Assembly: GCA_036872755.1 (NCBI GenBank) | Contig: JAVHNS010000001.1 | Coordinates: 3,100,001 to 3,164,000, forward strand | DNA: 64,000 bases | Source: Orbilia blumenaviensis | Taxonomy: Eukaryota > Ascomycota > Orbiliomycetes > Orbiliales > Orbiliaceae | Direction of reading: 5' to 3' | Shown here: positions 49,020-60,289 of the stretch, one piece after another | Layout of the letters: every line of letters begins with the position of its first letter | Position numbering within the stretch: position 1 is the stretch's first letter | Made by a program: the position numbers and the translations under genes | Notes under the pieces: model-generated | What the model saw: the letters and a program-made list of their open reading frames with translations, nothing else | Databases searched by the model: none | What the model was told of the DNA's origin: nothing

Positions 49020-51845
49020 ATGCAGGAGAACGTGGAAACTGGAGACTTTTATAGATATATGGCTAGATCTAGACAGGAAAATAGCCAACATCGTCCTAAT
49101 CACCACTCTAGTACATCGCCCTCCGAAAATTCTGAATTTGATAGATGCTTCGGCTTTGCGCCCGCTACCGAAAATACTGTGCAAAGCACCAGCTCATGGT
49201 ACACACGAGAAAATTCCGCAACTACTCAATCGCACTACCAACTGCAATCTCCAGATGACGAGCCTTTTGGTTCAGCTAGCATTACACCCCGTCATGAGAA
49301 TCAAATTTCTCCCTGCCCGTACGGCTCAAGCCAATCTGAGAATTCGGAAAATATTATCTCGCAAATTTGGCCAACAAACCAAAGCTTAGGAACAGTAGTG
49401 GGGCACAGCACTAGCCCTGTTGAGGACCAACGACTCCTAGGAAGTCAGGAGTCTTTAGCATCAAGCTCTAGGAGCCCAAGTACATATGTAGAGACTGCCT
49501 CGAGCCTTCTCGAAAGATCTAGTAGTACACCGAAAACCGGAACCACGCCAGACCAAAGTTATCGCACCAATGAAATTACATATTTCCAGCCTCAATCAAA
49601 AATTGTCCACCCTCCCTCGTTTCAACAGACTCCTAAACCAGGTCCACTGTTGTCGACGGTAGACGTTTTCACCGTCGGTCCGGGTGTGAAATATCAGTGG
49701 AACATCACAACAGAAAGATGCCAGAAATGGGAAGCGTTGCACCGGGAATGGAGTGGCGATCTTGGGGTGTTAGTCGGAGACAAAGCAGTCCAGCGGTTTT
49801 CGAGCATGGGTCTCCAGAATGAGGTTCTTGGACAGATTTGGGAGTTCGCGGACACGGATAACAGCGGGTTCTTGACTCAATTTCAGTTTCAGGTTGCGAT
49901 GCACTTGATCGAAGCTTGTAAGCAAGGGCATCAGCATCGGGTCCTCGAAAACGGAGATGTGGTTGCTGAGCTAAGGCGCAAACTTACCAAAACCCCTAGA
50001 CCTACGGGACATACTCGGGCTCAATACGAAGAAGAATTGCTTCAAGAACTCCTTCCACGACCCGAAGAGGTTACAGAACAGACGAAAGATACAGCTTGGC
50101 CAGTCGAAACACCTCAAGCCGGACGCCTAGGCCCCGATAATTCCGTTCGTCCCAGTGCTGACAGGCCTGTCAATCCTTTCGGTACCCTTGATGATTTTGA
50201 CGACAACGACCTCTCCGACGACCAAAATATTATTTCCTATAGAATGGGATACCACAGAGAACGTGTTATATCTTTCTTTAAAGAGGGAAATTATCCAGAG
50301 GCTTTGATGGAACTGGAAAAGTGTGGGTACACTACACCGTTCGACTTTCGGGCTAAAGTCGCAAAAGCAATTTTGCAAAACCTGGATAGGAGTAATGAGG
50401 GCAACGGAGCCGTCGCGGGAGTAACAATCGCAAGGACGACGTATTCTTCGAAAGACGGCGTTCTCGCGAACCTTATGCTCTATTTTACGAGAGCACTGTC
50501 ACGGTACTACGGTGGTGTTGATCCTGAGATTGCTCTCCAGGACTGCAAGCGGGGTCTGAAACTGGCAAATCTGGCCAACGTGCAGCCTCAGGATCGGTTA
50601 GCCCATTTCGTTAAATCCGATCTCGCTGACTTAGCTGCAACCATAATATCAATATCCAACAATGAGGTGGATACCCAATTCTACCGTTCCATGGTAGAAG
50701 AGGACCACGAGACTCACCATCTCATCAAAGCGGGACCAGGTCGAATTGAGCTTTCCCCGCAGGAGAACGCAAAAGGGCAAGAGTTTCTTTCTCACTATAA
50801 TGTGTTCATGGATCTCGAAATGTCATTCGGTCCAACTCCAAGAGATTTCTTTATGGCATTCGATGCGGCCCTATCAGAGCAAAACTTTGCAGCATGCTTT
50901 CTTATCACAGTATTAATAGGTATAGTTACCTACACATCGTTAATCTCTGCCCCTGCCCCAAAGTGCAAGCCCCCATACGTCTCTCCTTGAGAAATTCGGA
51001 TCTAACATTGGCTTCTTCCCCCCTTTTTTTCCCTTACTCCGTTTTTAGGCCAAAGCAAGGTATATAGAGAACTTAGGAACGGTAGCAAATTACAGCAACA
51101 TCGAGATGTCTACAGGCGTTTATCCGACGTTCTAGTGGTTTACCCTCCTACCTTACTCCACTTTATTGCGTCTTATCCGCAGACCAAATTTGGTCCTTCC
51201 ATTGCAGCCGAGTTGATCAAAACTGGAATTTCGGTACACTCTTCCCTAGCTATAAGTGAACCATTACTCTCACAGTCAAACCTGAGCCAGCCAATCTACG
51301 ATTTGTCCCTACAATTATACACCCCTTTGGGGTTTGCGGTGTTATTCAATAACGTACCACTTATGCAAACCTTGATTGACCTAGGGGCAAGTATGGAGCA
51401 TATACCTGGAGATATTTCAAAATCGCTGGAACCGATACCGAGCCCGCTCTACCTAGCTACTTGCTTTGCTGCTCTGATTGGGAGTTTGGATCCGTTGGCA
51501 TATCTTTTGCAGGAGCGCCACGCCGCGATTTTCAAGGTTACAAGACAAAACCTGGAACGCCGAACAACGTCCATAGCACTCTTTGACCGCCTCGCTGGCG
51601 GATATACCAACAATCCCGGTCTATTAATAGGTAGCAATGCGGTTGCAACCATGGAGGCATTCGAATTACTGTTAACCCATGCGAAACTCGACGCGGTTAA
51701 CCTTGAGCCAATACATCGTCATGCTTTAGCAATTATCTGGCGGGAATCAATATCTACATTCTGCGAATTACGACAGAAGTTACCCCCGAACGCCCTTAAA
51801 ACTTACGATAAGATAGTGGAAAAACTGAGCACTGGAATATTATAA
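49020..51845 (+). CDS. EH-domain protein with C-terminal ankyrin-like repeats
   Basis: Two exons, 49020-50919 and 51049-51845, for 898 residues. The first 210 residues are Ser/Gln/Asn-rich and look disordered. Residues about 222-315 form an EH (Eps15-homology) domain: YQWNITTERCQKWEALHREW, GDKAVQRFSSMGL, VLGQIWEFADTDNSGFLTQF, VAMHLIEAC. The EF-loop DTDNSGFLTQFQ has Gln in place of the final Glu, so calcium binding may be weak. An NPF motif (the usual EH ligand) lies near residue 385 in VNPFGTLDDFDD. A helical region follows, then after the intron at least two ankyrin-like units (YTPLGFAVLFNNVPLMQTLI; SPLYLATCFAALIGSLDPLA). EH proteins act in endocytosis and actin patches. The combination with ankyrin repeats is not one I recognise. 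The join across the 129-bp intron is inferred from phase and splice signals. Confidence 0.72.
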
Positions 51846-52172
51846 CTTCTCAGATCAAGTTATTTTGGCAACAGGCCGTGCGGTTGTTCCAAAAGAGCCT
51901 CTCCGATTTGTGCTCCCAAAAATTGGATATCATTTCGAAAGTTTCAGGCAACCATTTTAATCAGTCTACAAAATTTATCGGCCATCTATAAATCACCAAT
52001 TACATCAACTATTCATTCGTCTCACATCCATTGGTTCCACGTATAACTTCAGCTATCTAATTTCCTTACTTTACTTTCTTATAATATATAGGTAGTAATC
52101 AGTAGTCAATTCAGCTTGCATCTTCTCTTTGACCTCTATCAGAACAATTTCGTGCTTCGGAGATAACAAGAT
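51846..52172. other. Short intergenic upstream of tRNA
   Basis: 327 bp, AT-rich, with no gene seen. Confidence 0.5.
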
Positions 52173-52266
52173 GGGGATATAGCTCAGTTGGTAGAGCGCT
52201 TCCTTAGCGTGGGGTAAAATCCCACTTGTCTGGATGAGGTCCCGGGTTCAATTCCCTGTGTCTCCA
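52173..52266 (+). tRNA. tRNA-Ala (AGC)-like gene with intron
   Basis: The acceptor stem GGGGATA (52173-52179) pairs with TGTCTCC (52259-52265), including two G-U pairs. The D-arm GCTC-AGTTGGTA-GAGC fits box A. The anticodon-stem strand CTTCC (52199-52203) is followed by TT-AGC-G, giving anticodon AGC. An intron of about 21 nt (roughly 52210-52230), containing a GTGGG/CCCAC hairpin, precedes GGATG. The T-arm CCGGG-TTCAATT-CCCTG fits box B. There is one T-T mismatch in the anticodon stem and one C-T mismatch in the T stem, so it may be a weakly functional copy. A five-T run follows at 52290-52294. Confidence 0.72.
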
Positions 52267-52284
52267 AAGCCCTGGGCTTTCTTC

Positions 52285-52294
52285 TTTTGTTTTT
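52285..52294 (+). terminator. RNA polymerase III terminator T-runs
   Basis: TTTT at 52285-52288 and a five-T run at 52290-52294 lie about 20 nt downstream of the tRNA 3' end, as expected for Pol III termination. Confidence 0.6.
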
Positions 52295-53374
52295 GTTGCT
52301 GTTGAAAGAATATATGTATTTTTCCTCCTTGTATTCACACGATATTGGAAGGCGGGTTACTTCTAGGCTAAAGTTTTTTTTCTTGGACAGGGGAGCTCTA
52401 GGGTTCTCAACCACAGGTGCAACTCCGATTTTAACTCATGTGCTGTACACTAAGCTAAGACTATAGAGGTACTGGGCTAGGAAACTCTGGATATGCAACC
52501 CATAAATTTTACAAACTTGGGATATTAAAGCATTTACCTGGTGATATAGGGTCAACAGTACGTTATTCTAGGCTACCGACTTCAATGTCGATACGGGGGC
52601 ATCTTATACATAGAACGATACTCAATGCAATTTTATCCGAAAAATAAAATACCACAAACTCCGAGGAATTCTGTGTTGTTTGGGGCACCGAGACCAAGTA
52701 AAACTAAATCATGGAGGGCTCTAGCTCTAGCTCTAGCTCTGCTTTGGGGTTTCACTAGTGGAATAAAAAGCAAGTAGAAAAGCCTAAATTTTTTTCGATT
52801 TAGATACCTTGGAAACGAGTAAGGGAGGCCGTCGCACTGGTTAACGGTTACTGCCGGCGCGACGTTTAGAAGACTCGAAGGAACACTCATATTTTCTACA
52901 TGACACTGATAACTTGGACTGAATCTGCGTACTCTTGGTAACTGCTAGGCTGGTGCTAGGTTTAGTGCTTTTTGGCCTGATTGGTGGCTAGCCCACGTGG
53001 AGTACGGGTCGTTTTGTAAAACCTGGGTCCCGATACTGGTTTATAAATTTAATTGGCTGCCTTGCTTGATTGCATGGCCAACCTAGGAAACATAGGCTCT
53101 GACTTCACACCGTGGTATTCTAAATTTCTATATGATTGAACCAAGACCAAGGCCATATATTGCATTTGTGTATGATATACATCATACAAATAAATAGCAG
53201 CATGAGATAGCTGCTCGATAATGCAGCCGCTATCATCGCTCCATAAAATGCCACCAACTAGATGGAAATATCCAAGCGCCTTTGCAGGGTACGTGCAACT
53301 AATCCAACAACAATACTACCACAAGCCACCTTCAAAAGAGAAACAAAAGATAAAAAATCCAAAAAAATAATGCT
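52295..53374. other. Intergenic, no supported gene
   Basis: About 1.1 kb between the tRNA and the 3' end of the transporter gene. A tandem GCTCTA repeat (about 52718-52742) is the only structure noted. A faintly tRNA-like segment at about 52390-52465 (minus) does not fold convincingly. Confidence 0.5.
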
Positions 53375-55443
53375 TCATAACATAAATCTAAATCCTTTAC
53401 CTTCACCTGAGACATAAGTACCAGCCTCAGCCTGGCCCCTGGCCCTTCTCAAGTAATCCTCGTCCCTCTTCCTATTCTCCTTCGCCAACATAACTCTCAG
53501 GCCAAACGCCAACCCAGCAACAGCTAACATGAATCCGCCACATATTGTCATCCCCATTGTATAATACGGCCCATCCCTCGCCGGGTACAGCCTCGTTCCG
53601 AGCAGAGGTCCACACTGCCCCACTAAATTCAAGATAGCAACACCAGTTCCCCTTCCTTCAGCGCTCTCCGAGTTTCCGATAGTCCATGGGATAATGATTG
53701 CTATTGCGGCGAAAATACCTGATGCGGCGAAGTATACCGCTGCATATCGCCATTTCCAGTCTGAAAGTCCAAGTTGCGGAGCAAATGCTAAAACACCATA
53801 GCCAAATGCGCCAGCTAGGGCGCAGTTGATAACAAACACGCTACGGGAGTGTAGACGGTCTGAAAAATATGAAACCATGATGACAGTGATGAAAGCGACG
53901 ACATAAGGTGGAGCTGAAAGAGCTTGAGATGCGAGAGCAGTGTTCCCCATTTCGTTGATGATCGTAGGAAGGAACACTGGGAGTGAAGAGAAAGCAACAT
54001 TGCAGGAGAAAAACATAAGCTAGTAGGTAGGCGTCAGAAGTATTTTAGTATGAGTCAGGATCGCAATGATGCACTAATAAGACTTACAGCAGTCAACCAG
54101 TTCTGCGGTTCTCTTAGGGCTATAATAACTTCTCGCCAATCAAATCTACCACTGTTAACATTCCTTGATGTAGCAGCCTTAAAGAAACTCATTCGCCTTT
54201 GGCGTCTGCTGTGACCCTGTAGCCGAATGACGGCAATTTGCCTTTCTTCCTCATTTTTCAAGAACCAGGCATCGCCAGGGCCGTCTGGTATATACCACCA
54301 TGCAACCACTGCTGCAATAAGACTCGGCCAGCCTTCGATTATGAACAGAGCCCGCCATGGCGCTAGCCCAGTGCTAAGCGATGTCAATAGATACGCTAGG
54401 CTGCCTGCGTATGCTGTAGATAATGGCGCCGCAGAAATGAAAAGTCCAGTACGAAAAGCGAGTTCTTCACGTTTGTAGAAAAAAGAGAGATAGAACGGCA
54501 CGCCTGGGCCGAAGGCTGCTTCTGCGACACCCAGCGCTGCACGGGCAAGCAACAATGAGGAATAATTTGGGACAATGCCCTCTGCGTTTCAAATGATCTA
54601 TTAGGTATAGTTCTGAGCGTCAAGGCAGTGATTGTGACCTACGAAGTGAAGCTACAAGCCCCCAACTTTAGCTTGAGTATTCCATCGATCAGCTCTCGTT
54701 CTATTGTTAGATAAGGAATAATATATGGGAGAAGCCTACCCTGCGACGCAAAAAGCTACATAAGCATGCGCAGGAAAGACCTTCCATAGTAGCGCCATCC
54801 ATTCGAAGAGCTACAATTTCGTGATACAATTAGCATACACCTTTGTGGTAGTACGGTTTGCCGACACTCGAGTTGGCTTACAATATAAGTGATATAGAAC
54901 GCTGTGAGCAGCCATTCATACTGCCCATGCGACATCTGAAGGTCCGCTTCCATCCCCGCTATACGTGCCTATTACATAGCGAACGAGCGGTGTTAGTGTA
55001 TATGTGTCCCTAAAACTTAATTCGTCGACATGAGACTCACATTCCCAATGTCTAAACCAATGAGCTTAATCATTAGCCTACACATCCAAACTTTCCACAG
55101 TACCCCTCCTAAAAATTCAATACCAAAGCCACTCACTGGACCTATCCAAAAAGCTCAACATATACAACAACGCCAGGAAGGGCACAAGATAACGATCGAA
55201 CCTGTTGACAACACGGCTGGTCTCTTCCGTCGTGTACAACAGGTACGTCTCGTCCAAATCAGAGTCATCGGATTCATCGTCGGTGACAAGGACATGGTCC
55301 AAAGGCTCTGTGCCTAAGGTGTTTCGACGGAATATTTGTAGTTCGATGTTATCGGTTGGAGGTGCTTCGCTGTGGGGAAGCTCGTCAGGTGCCAGGTCCT
55401 CGCTCGAGCGGTTGTTGTGAGATAAAAGACGGGAGGTCGACAT
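53375..55443 (-). CDS. MFS transporter, anion:cation symporter (Dal5/Tna1-like) family
   Basis: Seven minus-strand exons: 55443-55137, 55051-55041, 54968-54882, 54810-54740, 54665-54643, 54581-54088 and 54019-53375, for 545 residues. Exon 2 is 11 nt and exon 5 is 23 nt; both are needed to rebuild the conserved SFLDRSNIGNARIAGM loop and the GWGLVASLQ segment. A charged N-terminal tail of about 75 residues (DDESDDSDLDETYLL) precedes about 12 membrane helices. Family motifs include LARAALGVAEAAFGPG, PFYLSFFYKREELAFRTGLF and LTAFYITYILFEW. Members of this family import organic anions such as allantoate, nicotinate, biotin or pantothenate. The substrate here cannot be told, and no catabolic cluster surrounds it. 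Confidence 0.9.
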
Positions 55444-55898
55444 TATGGTGGTATCGATCTAATAGTAGGGAATCGGAAGGGTATCATGACTTCGAGATCA
55501 CGACTTCGGCGGCAGCATTCGGTATCATGCAAAGTCGACTTCCAAGTTCCGAGCTGCGATCTGGTACGTAAATGTAAGAAAAGGGTGTCCGTTGGTGGCG
55601 CGACAAACATGAATTCGAGGAAGTCGCGCGACGCTAATTAACAGTGCTATCCCAAACGAAATTGCAGGCCTACCAGCACAGTCCTTTCACGATCACAATT
55701 GCACAGGAGGAGATTGTATAATTTCAGGAGAAGGAGTATTGTAATCTTCTTCACTTTAGTCAGAGTATCAACATCGCACCAAATGCGCCCGTTCGAACCC
55801 CAGAATTAACGCCTTTTATAACCAAAAAAAAAAGCAACCTCTAGAAAAGCACCATTGCAACCATCCCCCATCTCAAAGGTCCATCACTACTTTGCATT
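55444..55898. other. Intergenic between two minus-strand genes
   Basis: 455 bp holding the transporter promoter and the 3' end of the J-protein gene. No gene is seen. Confidence 0.55.
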
Positions 55899-56788
55899 CT
55901 AGCCAATCGGCTTCATCTTCTTCTTTTTTGCGGGCTGCTTGCCTTTCTGGAAGTCCCGCCACGAGCTGATTCTTTGGTCCCGGGTCTCTTCCCAGGCCTG
56001 CTCATTCTCCCGCTTCCGCTTCCTTGCCTCAATCTCTGCCTCGGCCTTTCTCTGCTCTCGACCCTCCTCTGCTAGCTGTGCTTTCATCTGTTTCCGCTTC
56101 CGCAGTTCATTATCAATGAGGACTTCTTTTGTCTTCTCTCTCCAGTCTTTCTTGAATGCTTCAGACTGCAGATCCGGATGATCTACCGTCCACTTCCTCT
56201 CTCTAATCAATAGCATCCTAGCATCAGCGATAGCTTCATCCAGCCTAACCCGGGTCTTCTCCTCCATCAGTTCATTCTGTGCCTTTTTGAGCCGGTCGAA
56301 AGCGTCCGGAGCCTGTGGGTTCTTTGTCTTGTCGGGATGGATTAATAACGACTTCTTTCGGTACTGCATCTTGATGTCGGACTCCGGAACACCCGGTTGT
56401 AGGTCTAAAACAGCGTATCTAGGGAGCGGTTAGCTAGCGATTCGCATTGAGGTCCCGGCAACAAGTTATAGAGCTTACGCGTCTAGTTTGAAGGCGTTCA
56501 GAATCCCTAAGATGTTCTGGTTAGTACGGACGACCCGAATTCGGAGTGTAGGCTGCAGGACCGTATAGACGTACTCTGAATTTCTGCATCCTGTAAGTAA
56601 TAAAGAAATTAGCTGTAGCTCTCCATAGATGTAGGGCAAAAAGTCGAACATCATGAATAAGGTACCTTTCGGAACTCAAGTTCCTCCCGCTCAATCGCAC
56701 TTAGAGACTCCTTGTCAATCTCAACCTCTCCCTCCGGCTCTTCCACCTTGGTTGGTTCCTCTTTCTTCTTCTCAGCGGCAGCCGACAT
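55899..56788 (-). CDS. SPF31: DNAJC8/Spf31-like spliceosomal J-domain protein
   Basis: The minus-strand start ATG at 56788 encodes an acidic N-terminus (EEPTKVEEPEGEVEIDKESL). The J domain follows: AYAVLDLQPGVPESDIKMQY with the HPD tripeptide in LLIHPDKTKNPQ. A long charged helix (KKDWREKTKEVLIDNELRKR; EIEARKRKRENEQAWEETRD) ends in a lysine-rich tail (PAKKKKMKPIG), as in DNAJC8/S. pombe Spf31, which associate with the spliceosome. Certain exons are 56788-56666 and 56418-55899. Between them, two in-frame models fit. One is a single exon 56591-56479 (251 residues in all). The other is a 10-nt microexon 56584-56575 plus exon 56506-56479 (226 residues). The disputed 68 bp begins GTACGT, contains ACTAAC and ends TTAG, and is an intron by signal. 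Confidence 0.88.
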
Positions 56789-57130
56789 CGTTGTATATGG
56801 CTATGGTGCTCTCTATATGTCCCTTTCTGTCTCTGCCTCTGTCCCTGTCTCTCTCTCTCGCTCGAGTTTCGTGCGGCGTAGGCGTGGGTGTGGGCGTGGG
56901 ATGACAAGACTAAGCAAATGTGCTGTTTCTGGCTGAGGAATCGCGCCCGGCTGCCTGTGTTCTTTTCTTGTTGGCGGCTCATCTGCACAACTCGCCCCGG
57001 CCTAGAACTAAATAATCCTTGCTGAAATTTTTCGCGACAGATTCAAACTTCTGAAACTGCACAACTTCCACCGGGCAGAGGGACTACCGTTGACAGAACC
57101 CGATATAAACCGACCAGATAACTTCGCACA
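56789..57130. promoter_or_regulatory. Short bidirectional promoter of SPF31-like and DBP4
   Basis: Only 342 bp separates the divergent start codons of a splicing-associated J-protein and a ribosome-biogenesis helicase. It contains CT-rich tracts (CTCTGTCCCTGTCTCTCTCT near 56840), common in fungal housekeeping promoters. Confidence 0.6.
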
Positions 57131-59723
57131 ATGGCCAAAGGCGCCAGACCACCTGGCTCTCTGCCACAACTGAAGCCTCGTCGCAAGGAATCGAAAACTC
57201 TAAAGCGAAAGCGTGAGGAGGAGGAACTTGAAGGTCTTGAAAAGGCGGCGCAAGAGTTCGTATGTCACAGATATACTCTCTCATGGTATCATATTATATC
57301 AGGATCAATCTAATGGGAATGGTCTACATCTAGGACGCTTCTACTCTTACCAAATTCGCCGATCTCCCTCTGTCCAGACAGACTGCTAGCGGCCTCGACA
57401 AGTCGCATTTCAAAGTCCCCACCGACATCCAGCGAAAAGCCATACCCCTCGCACTGAAGGGTAAAGATATCCTCGGCGCTGCTAAAACAGGCAGTGGGAA
57501 AACTTTGGCATTCTTGATACCGGTACGCTATTCAATCCAATTCGCAGCTTCTGCGCTCCCCGAAACCACTACTTATACCCTTCTTCTCCAATTATAGGTG
57601 CTCGAAAAACTCCACCGCGCAAAATGGACTCCCGACGACGGCCTGGGTGCCTTAATAATCTCACCGACTCGTGAGCTTGCGATCCAAATATTCGAGGTTC
57701 TCCGTAAGATCGGTCAGCGCCATTCTTTTTCCGCCGGCCTCGTAATCGGTGGTAAAAATCTTCAGGACGAGCGAGAGCGACTTGGACGAATGAATATCCT
57801 CGTTTGCACACCCGGCCGTATGAAACAGCATCTGGAACAAAATCCCGATCTCGATACATATAACCTACAGATTCTTGTGCTGGATGAGGCAGATAGGATA
57901 CTTGATATGGGGTTTAAGGATGCAATAGATGCAATCGTTCAAGGGATCCCGAAGAGTCGTCAGACATTGCTTTTCAGTGCAACTCAGACGAAGAATGTGA
58001 ACGACCTGGCTAGGTTAAGTCTTAAAGATCCCGAATATGTAGCAGTACATGAGGCTGCGAGTACGGCTACACCGGGAAAACTACAGCAGCATTACATTAT
58101 CACGCCTTTACCCGAAAAACTGGATATCCTGTGGAGCTTCATCAGAGCAAACGTCAAGTCGAAAATATTGGTTTTCTTCTCGTCGACAAAACAGGTTAGA
58201 TTCGTCTACGAAGCCTTCAGGCAGATGCAACCAGGTATCCCGTTACTGCATTTGACGGGAAAACAGAAGCAAACCGCAAGGCTGGAGATTTCTGCGAAGT
58301 TTTCAAGTTCGAAAAATTCGTGTTTATTTGCGACGGATGTAGTGGCTCGAGGGTTGGATTTTCCGGCAGTTGATTGGGTTATTCAGGTAGATTGTCCGGA
58401 AGACGCAGATACGTATATTCATAGGGTGGGCAGAACGGCGAGGTACGAAAGAGACGGCAGAGGAGTGCTATTTCTGTGCCCAACAGAAGAGACGGGTATG
58501 CTAGAGAGACTCAAGACGAAAAAAGTTCCCATCGAAAAGATTAACGTGAAGCAAAATAAGAAGCAGAGTATACAGAATCAACTACAGGGAATATGCTTCA
58601 AGGACCCGGAGATCAAGTATCTAGGACAGAAGGCATTTACAAGCTATGCGAGAAGCATTTATGTGCAGAAGGACAAGGATATATTTGATTTGGAAAAGTT
58701 ACCATTGCAAGAGTTCGCAACAAGCCTAGGGCTTCCCGGTGCACCAAGGATAAAGTTCCTAAAAGGAGAAGACACAAAACAAATGAAGAATGCACCGAGG
58801 GCATTACTTAAAGACGATGATAGTAGCGAAGACGAAGAAAGCGGCGAGGAGAGTACTCGAAAAGAGAAGAAGAAGAAAGAAGTCAGAACGAAGTACGATA
58901 GGATGTTTGAGCGACGTAAGTATATCTCTACCCCTGCTGCATCTACATTGTATGCATTAACTCAATATTCGCAGAAAATCAAAATATCTTTACCTCGCAC
59001 TACACCGGTATGGTGCGGCATGGTGAAGAGGAAGAAGACGACAACGGCGACGATTTTCTCGCAGTTAAAGGCCACGGTTATGGCTCTGATACCGAAGATG
59101 CCGAGGGACCAAAGAAAGGACAGAAATTCATCGAGGTACATGGCAAAGACCCATTATTGGTGGACTCCAAACGACGAGAAAAACTGGCAACGTCGAAGAA
59201 GGCTTTGCTTAAATATAAGGGCAAAGGTACCAAACTGGTGTTTGATGAAGAAGGCGAAGCACATGCCATCTATGAATTCGAAGATGAAGAACAATTCAAG
59301 AAGGCTGGCGACGCAGAGGAACAGAGAGGCAAGTTCTTGGCGGAGGAAAAGAAGAAGGTCAGCGCTGCAGACGAGGAAGATAAAACTGTGGCGAAAGAGA
59401 AGAGGAAAGCAAAGAGGGAGAAACAAAAGGCAAGAATGCTCGAGGAAGCGGAAGATGGCGAGGAAGGCGGGTTCACCGGTGGGTTACCACTGATTCCTTA
59501 TGAAGATTTTGATGCGAAAGGAGAAGAGAGCGACAACGAGGCTCCAGAGCCCTTTGAAGAAGACCGACCTACAAAGAAGCAGAAGAAATGGTTCGAAGAT
59601 GACTCCGAGGAAGAACGAAAGAAGAAGAAGAAGGCAAAGAAGAAGGGCAAGATCGTCGAGATGCAAGAAGCACCGGAGACCTTGGACGACTTGGAGGCAC
59701 TCGCTGCCGGATTATTGGCATAG
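57131..59723 (+). CDS. DBP4: ATP-dependent RNA helicase Dbp4 (DEAD-box)
   Basis: Four exons: 57131-57259, 57334-57522, 57598-58915 and 58975-59723, for 794 residues. It is a nucleolar helicase needed for 18S rRNA processing and release of U14 snoRNA from pre-rRNA. The helicase motifs are all present: Q-motif region [14 protein letters not shown] with PTDIQRKA, motif [10 protein letters not shown] (about residue 98), Ia [17 protein letters not shown] (about 201), FSATQT (about 232), [14 protein letters not shown] and HRVGRTAR (about 382). The conserved [20 protein letters not shown] segment and the long Lys/Glu-rich C-terminus ([10 protein letters not shown]) match Dbp4/Hca4, not other DEAD-box proteins. 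The 59-bp third intron restores the [16 protein letters not shown] segment. Confidence 0.95.
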
Positions 59724-60289
59724 ACAGAGCTTATCTCTGTGTCACACTGTGTACGAATATAACGGATGTATTCCTTTGGAGTTTATGTTTATTCCTCGAC
59801 CGGCCAGAGGCTCACTGTTGGTATATAATATGCAATTGCGCCTTCGATCGTGCAACCATCGCATCCTTGGGGCACCATTCCACGAATACAGGAAGTAGCA
59901 ATCTTTATAAATTTAAATGTACGCACTAGCTTTGGTCTTTTTATCTTGACAGGTATCCAGCTTACTGTTACTGCTCGTAATTATAACTACCACTAATGCC
60001 TGCTTTTAGCCAGCATTTTAGGCTTGTCGGCGGCCAAAAACACAAACGAACCGCCTAATCTGAATCCGTATCGCTGCAATCCATTAATTAGCACGCAGCG
60101 ACCAGCCTACTTCCCCACGCGGCCTCCCCTTCTCCCCACCGTCTGTCGCCACATAGCTCCTGAATCTAGCTCCCGTACATAGTCCTTTCTGTTCTTGCTC
60201 TTGTACACTACTAAAATATACCCTTTTGCACTTGTGATTGCTTTCTTTCTTTCAGTAATACGGACTCACTATCGGCTTAATTGTTTTCG
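59724..60289. other. Intergenic upstream of the WDR48-like gene
   Basis: 566 bp holding the DBP4 3' end and the promoter of the next gene. CT-rich pyrimidine tracts lie at about 60115-60260. No gene is seen. Confidence 0.55.

Noticed and set aside
52390..52465. Possible second tRNA on the minus strand
   Set aside because: Box A and box B resemblance is weak and the stems do not pair.
55770..55810. Box-B-like GTTCGAACCC sequence
   Set aside because: No matching box A or cloverleaf on either strand.
57598..59493. Long ORF extending past the DBP4 third exon to 59493
   Set aside because: It reads through an intron at 58916-58974 into the wrong frame; the conserved C-terminus lies in the spliced frame ending 59723.
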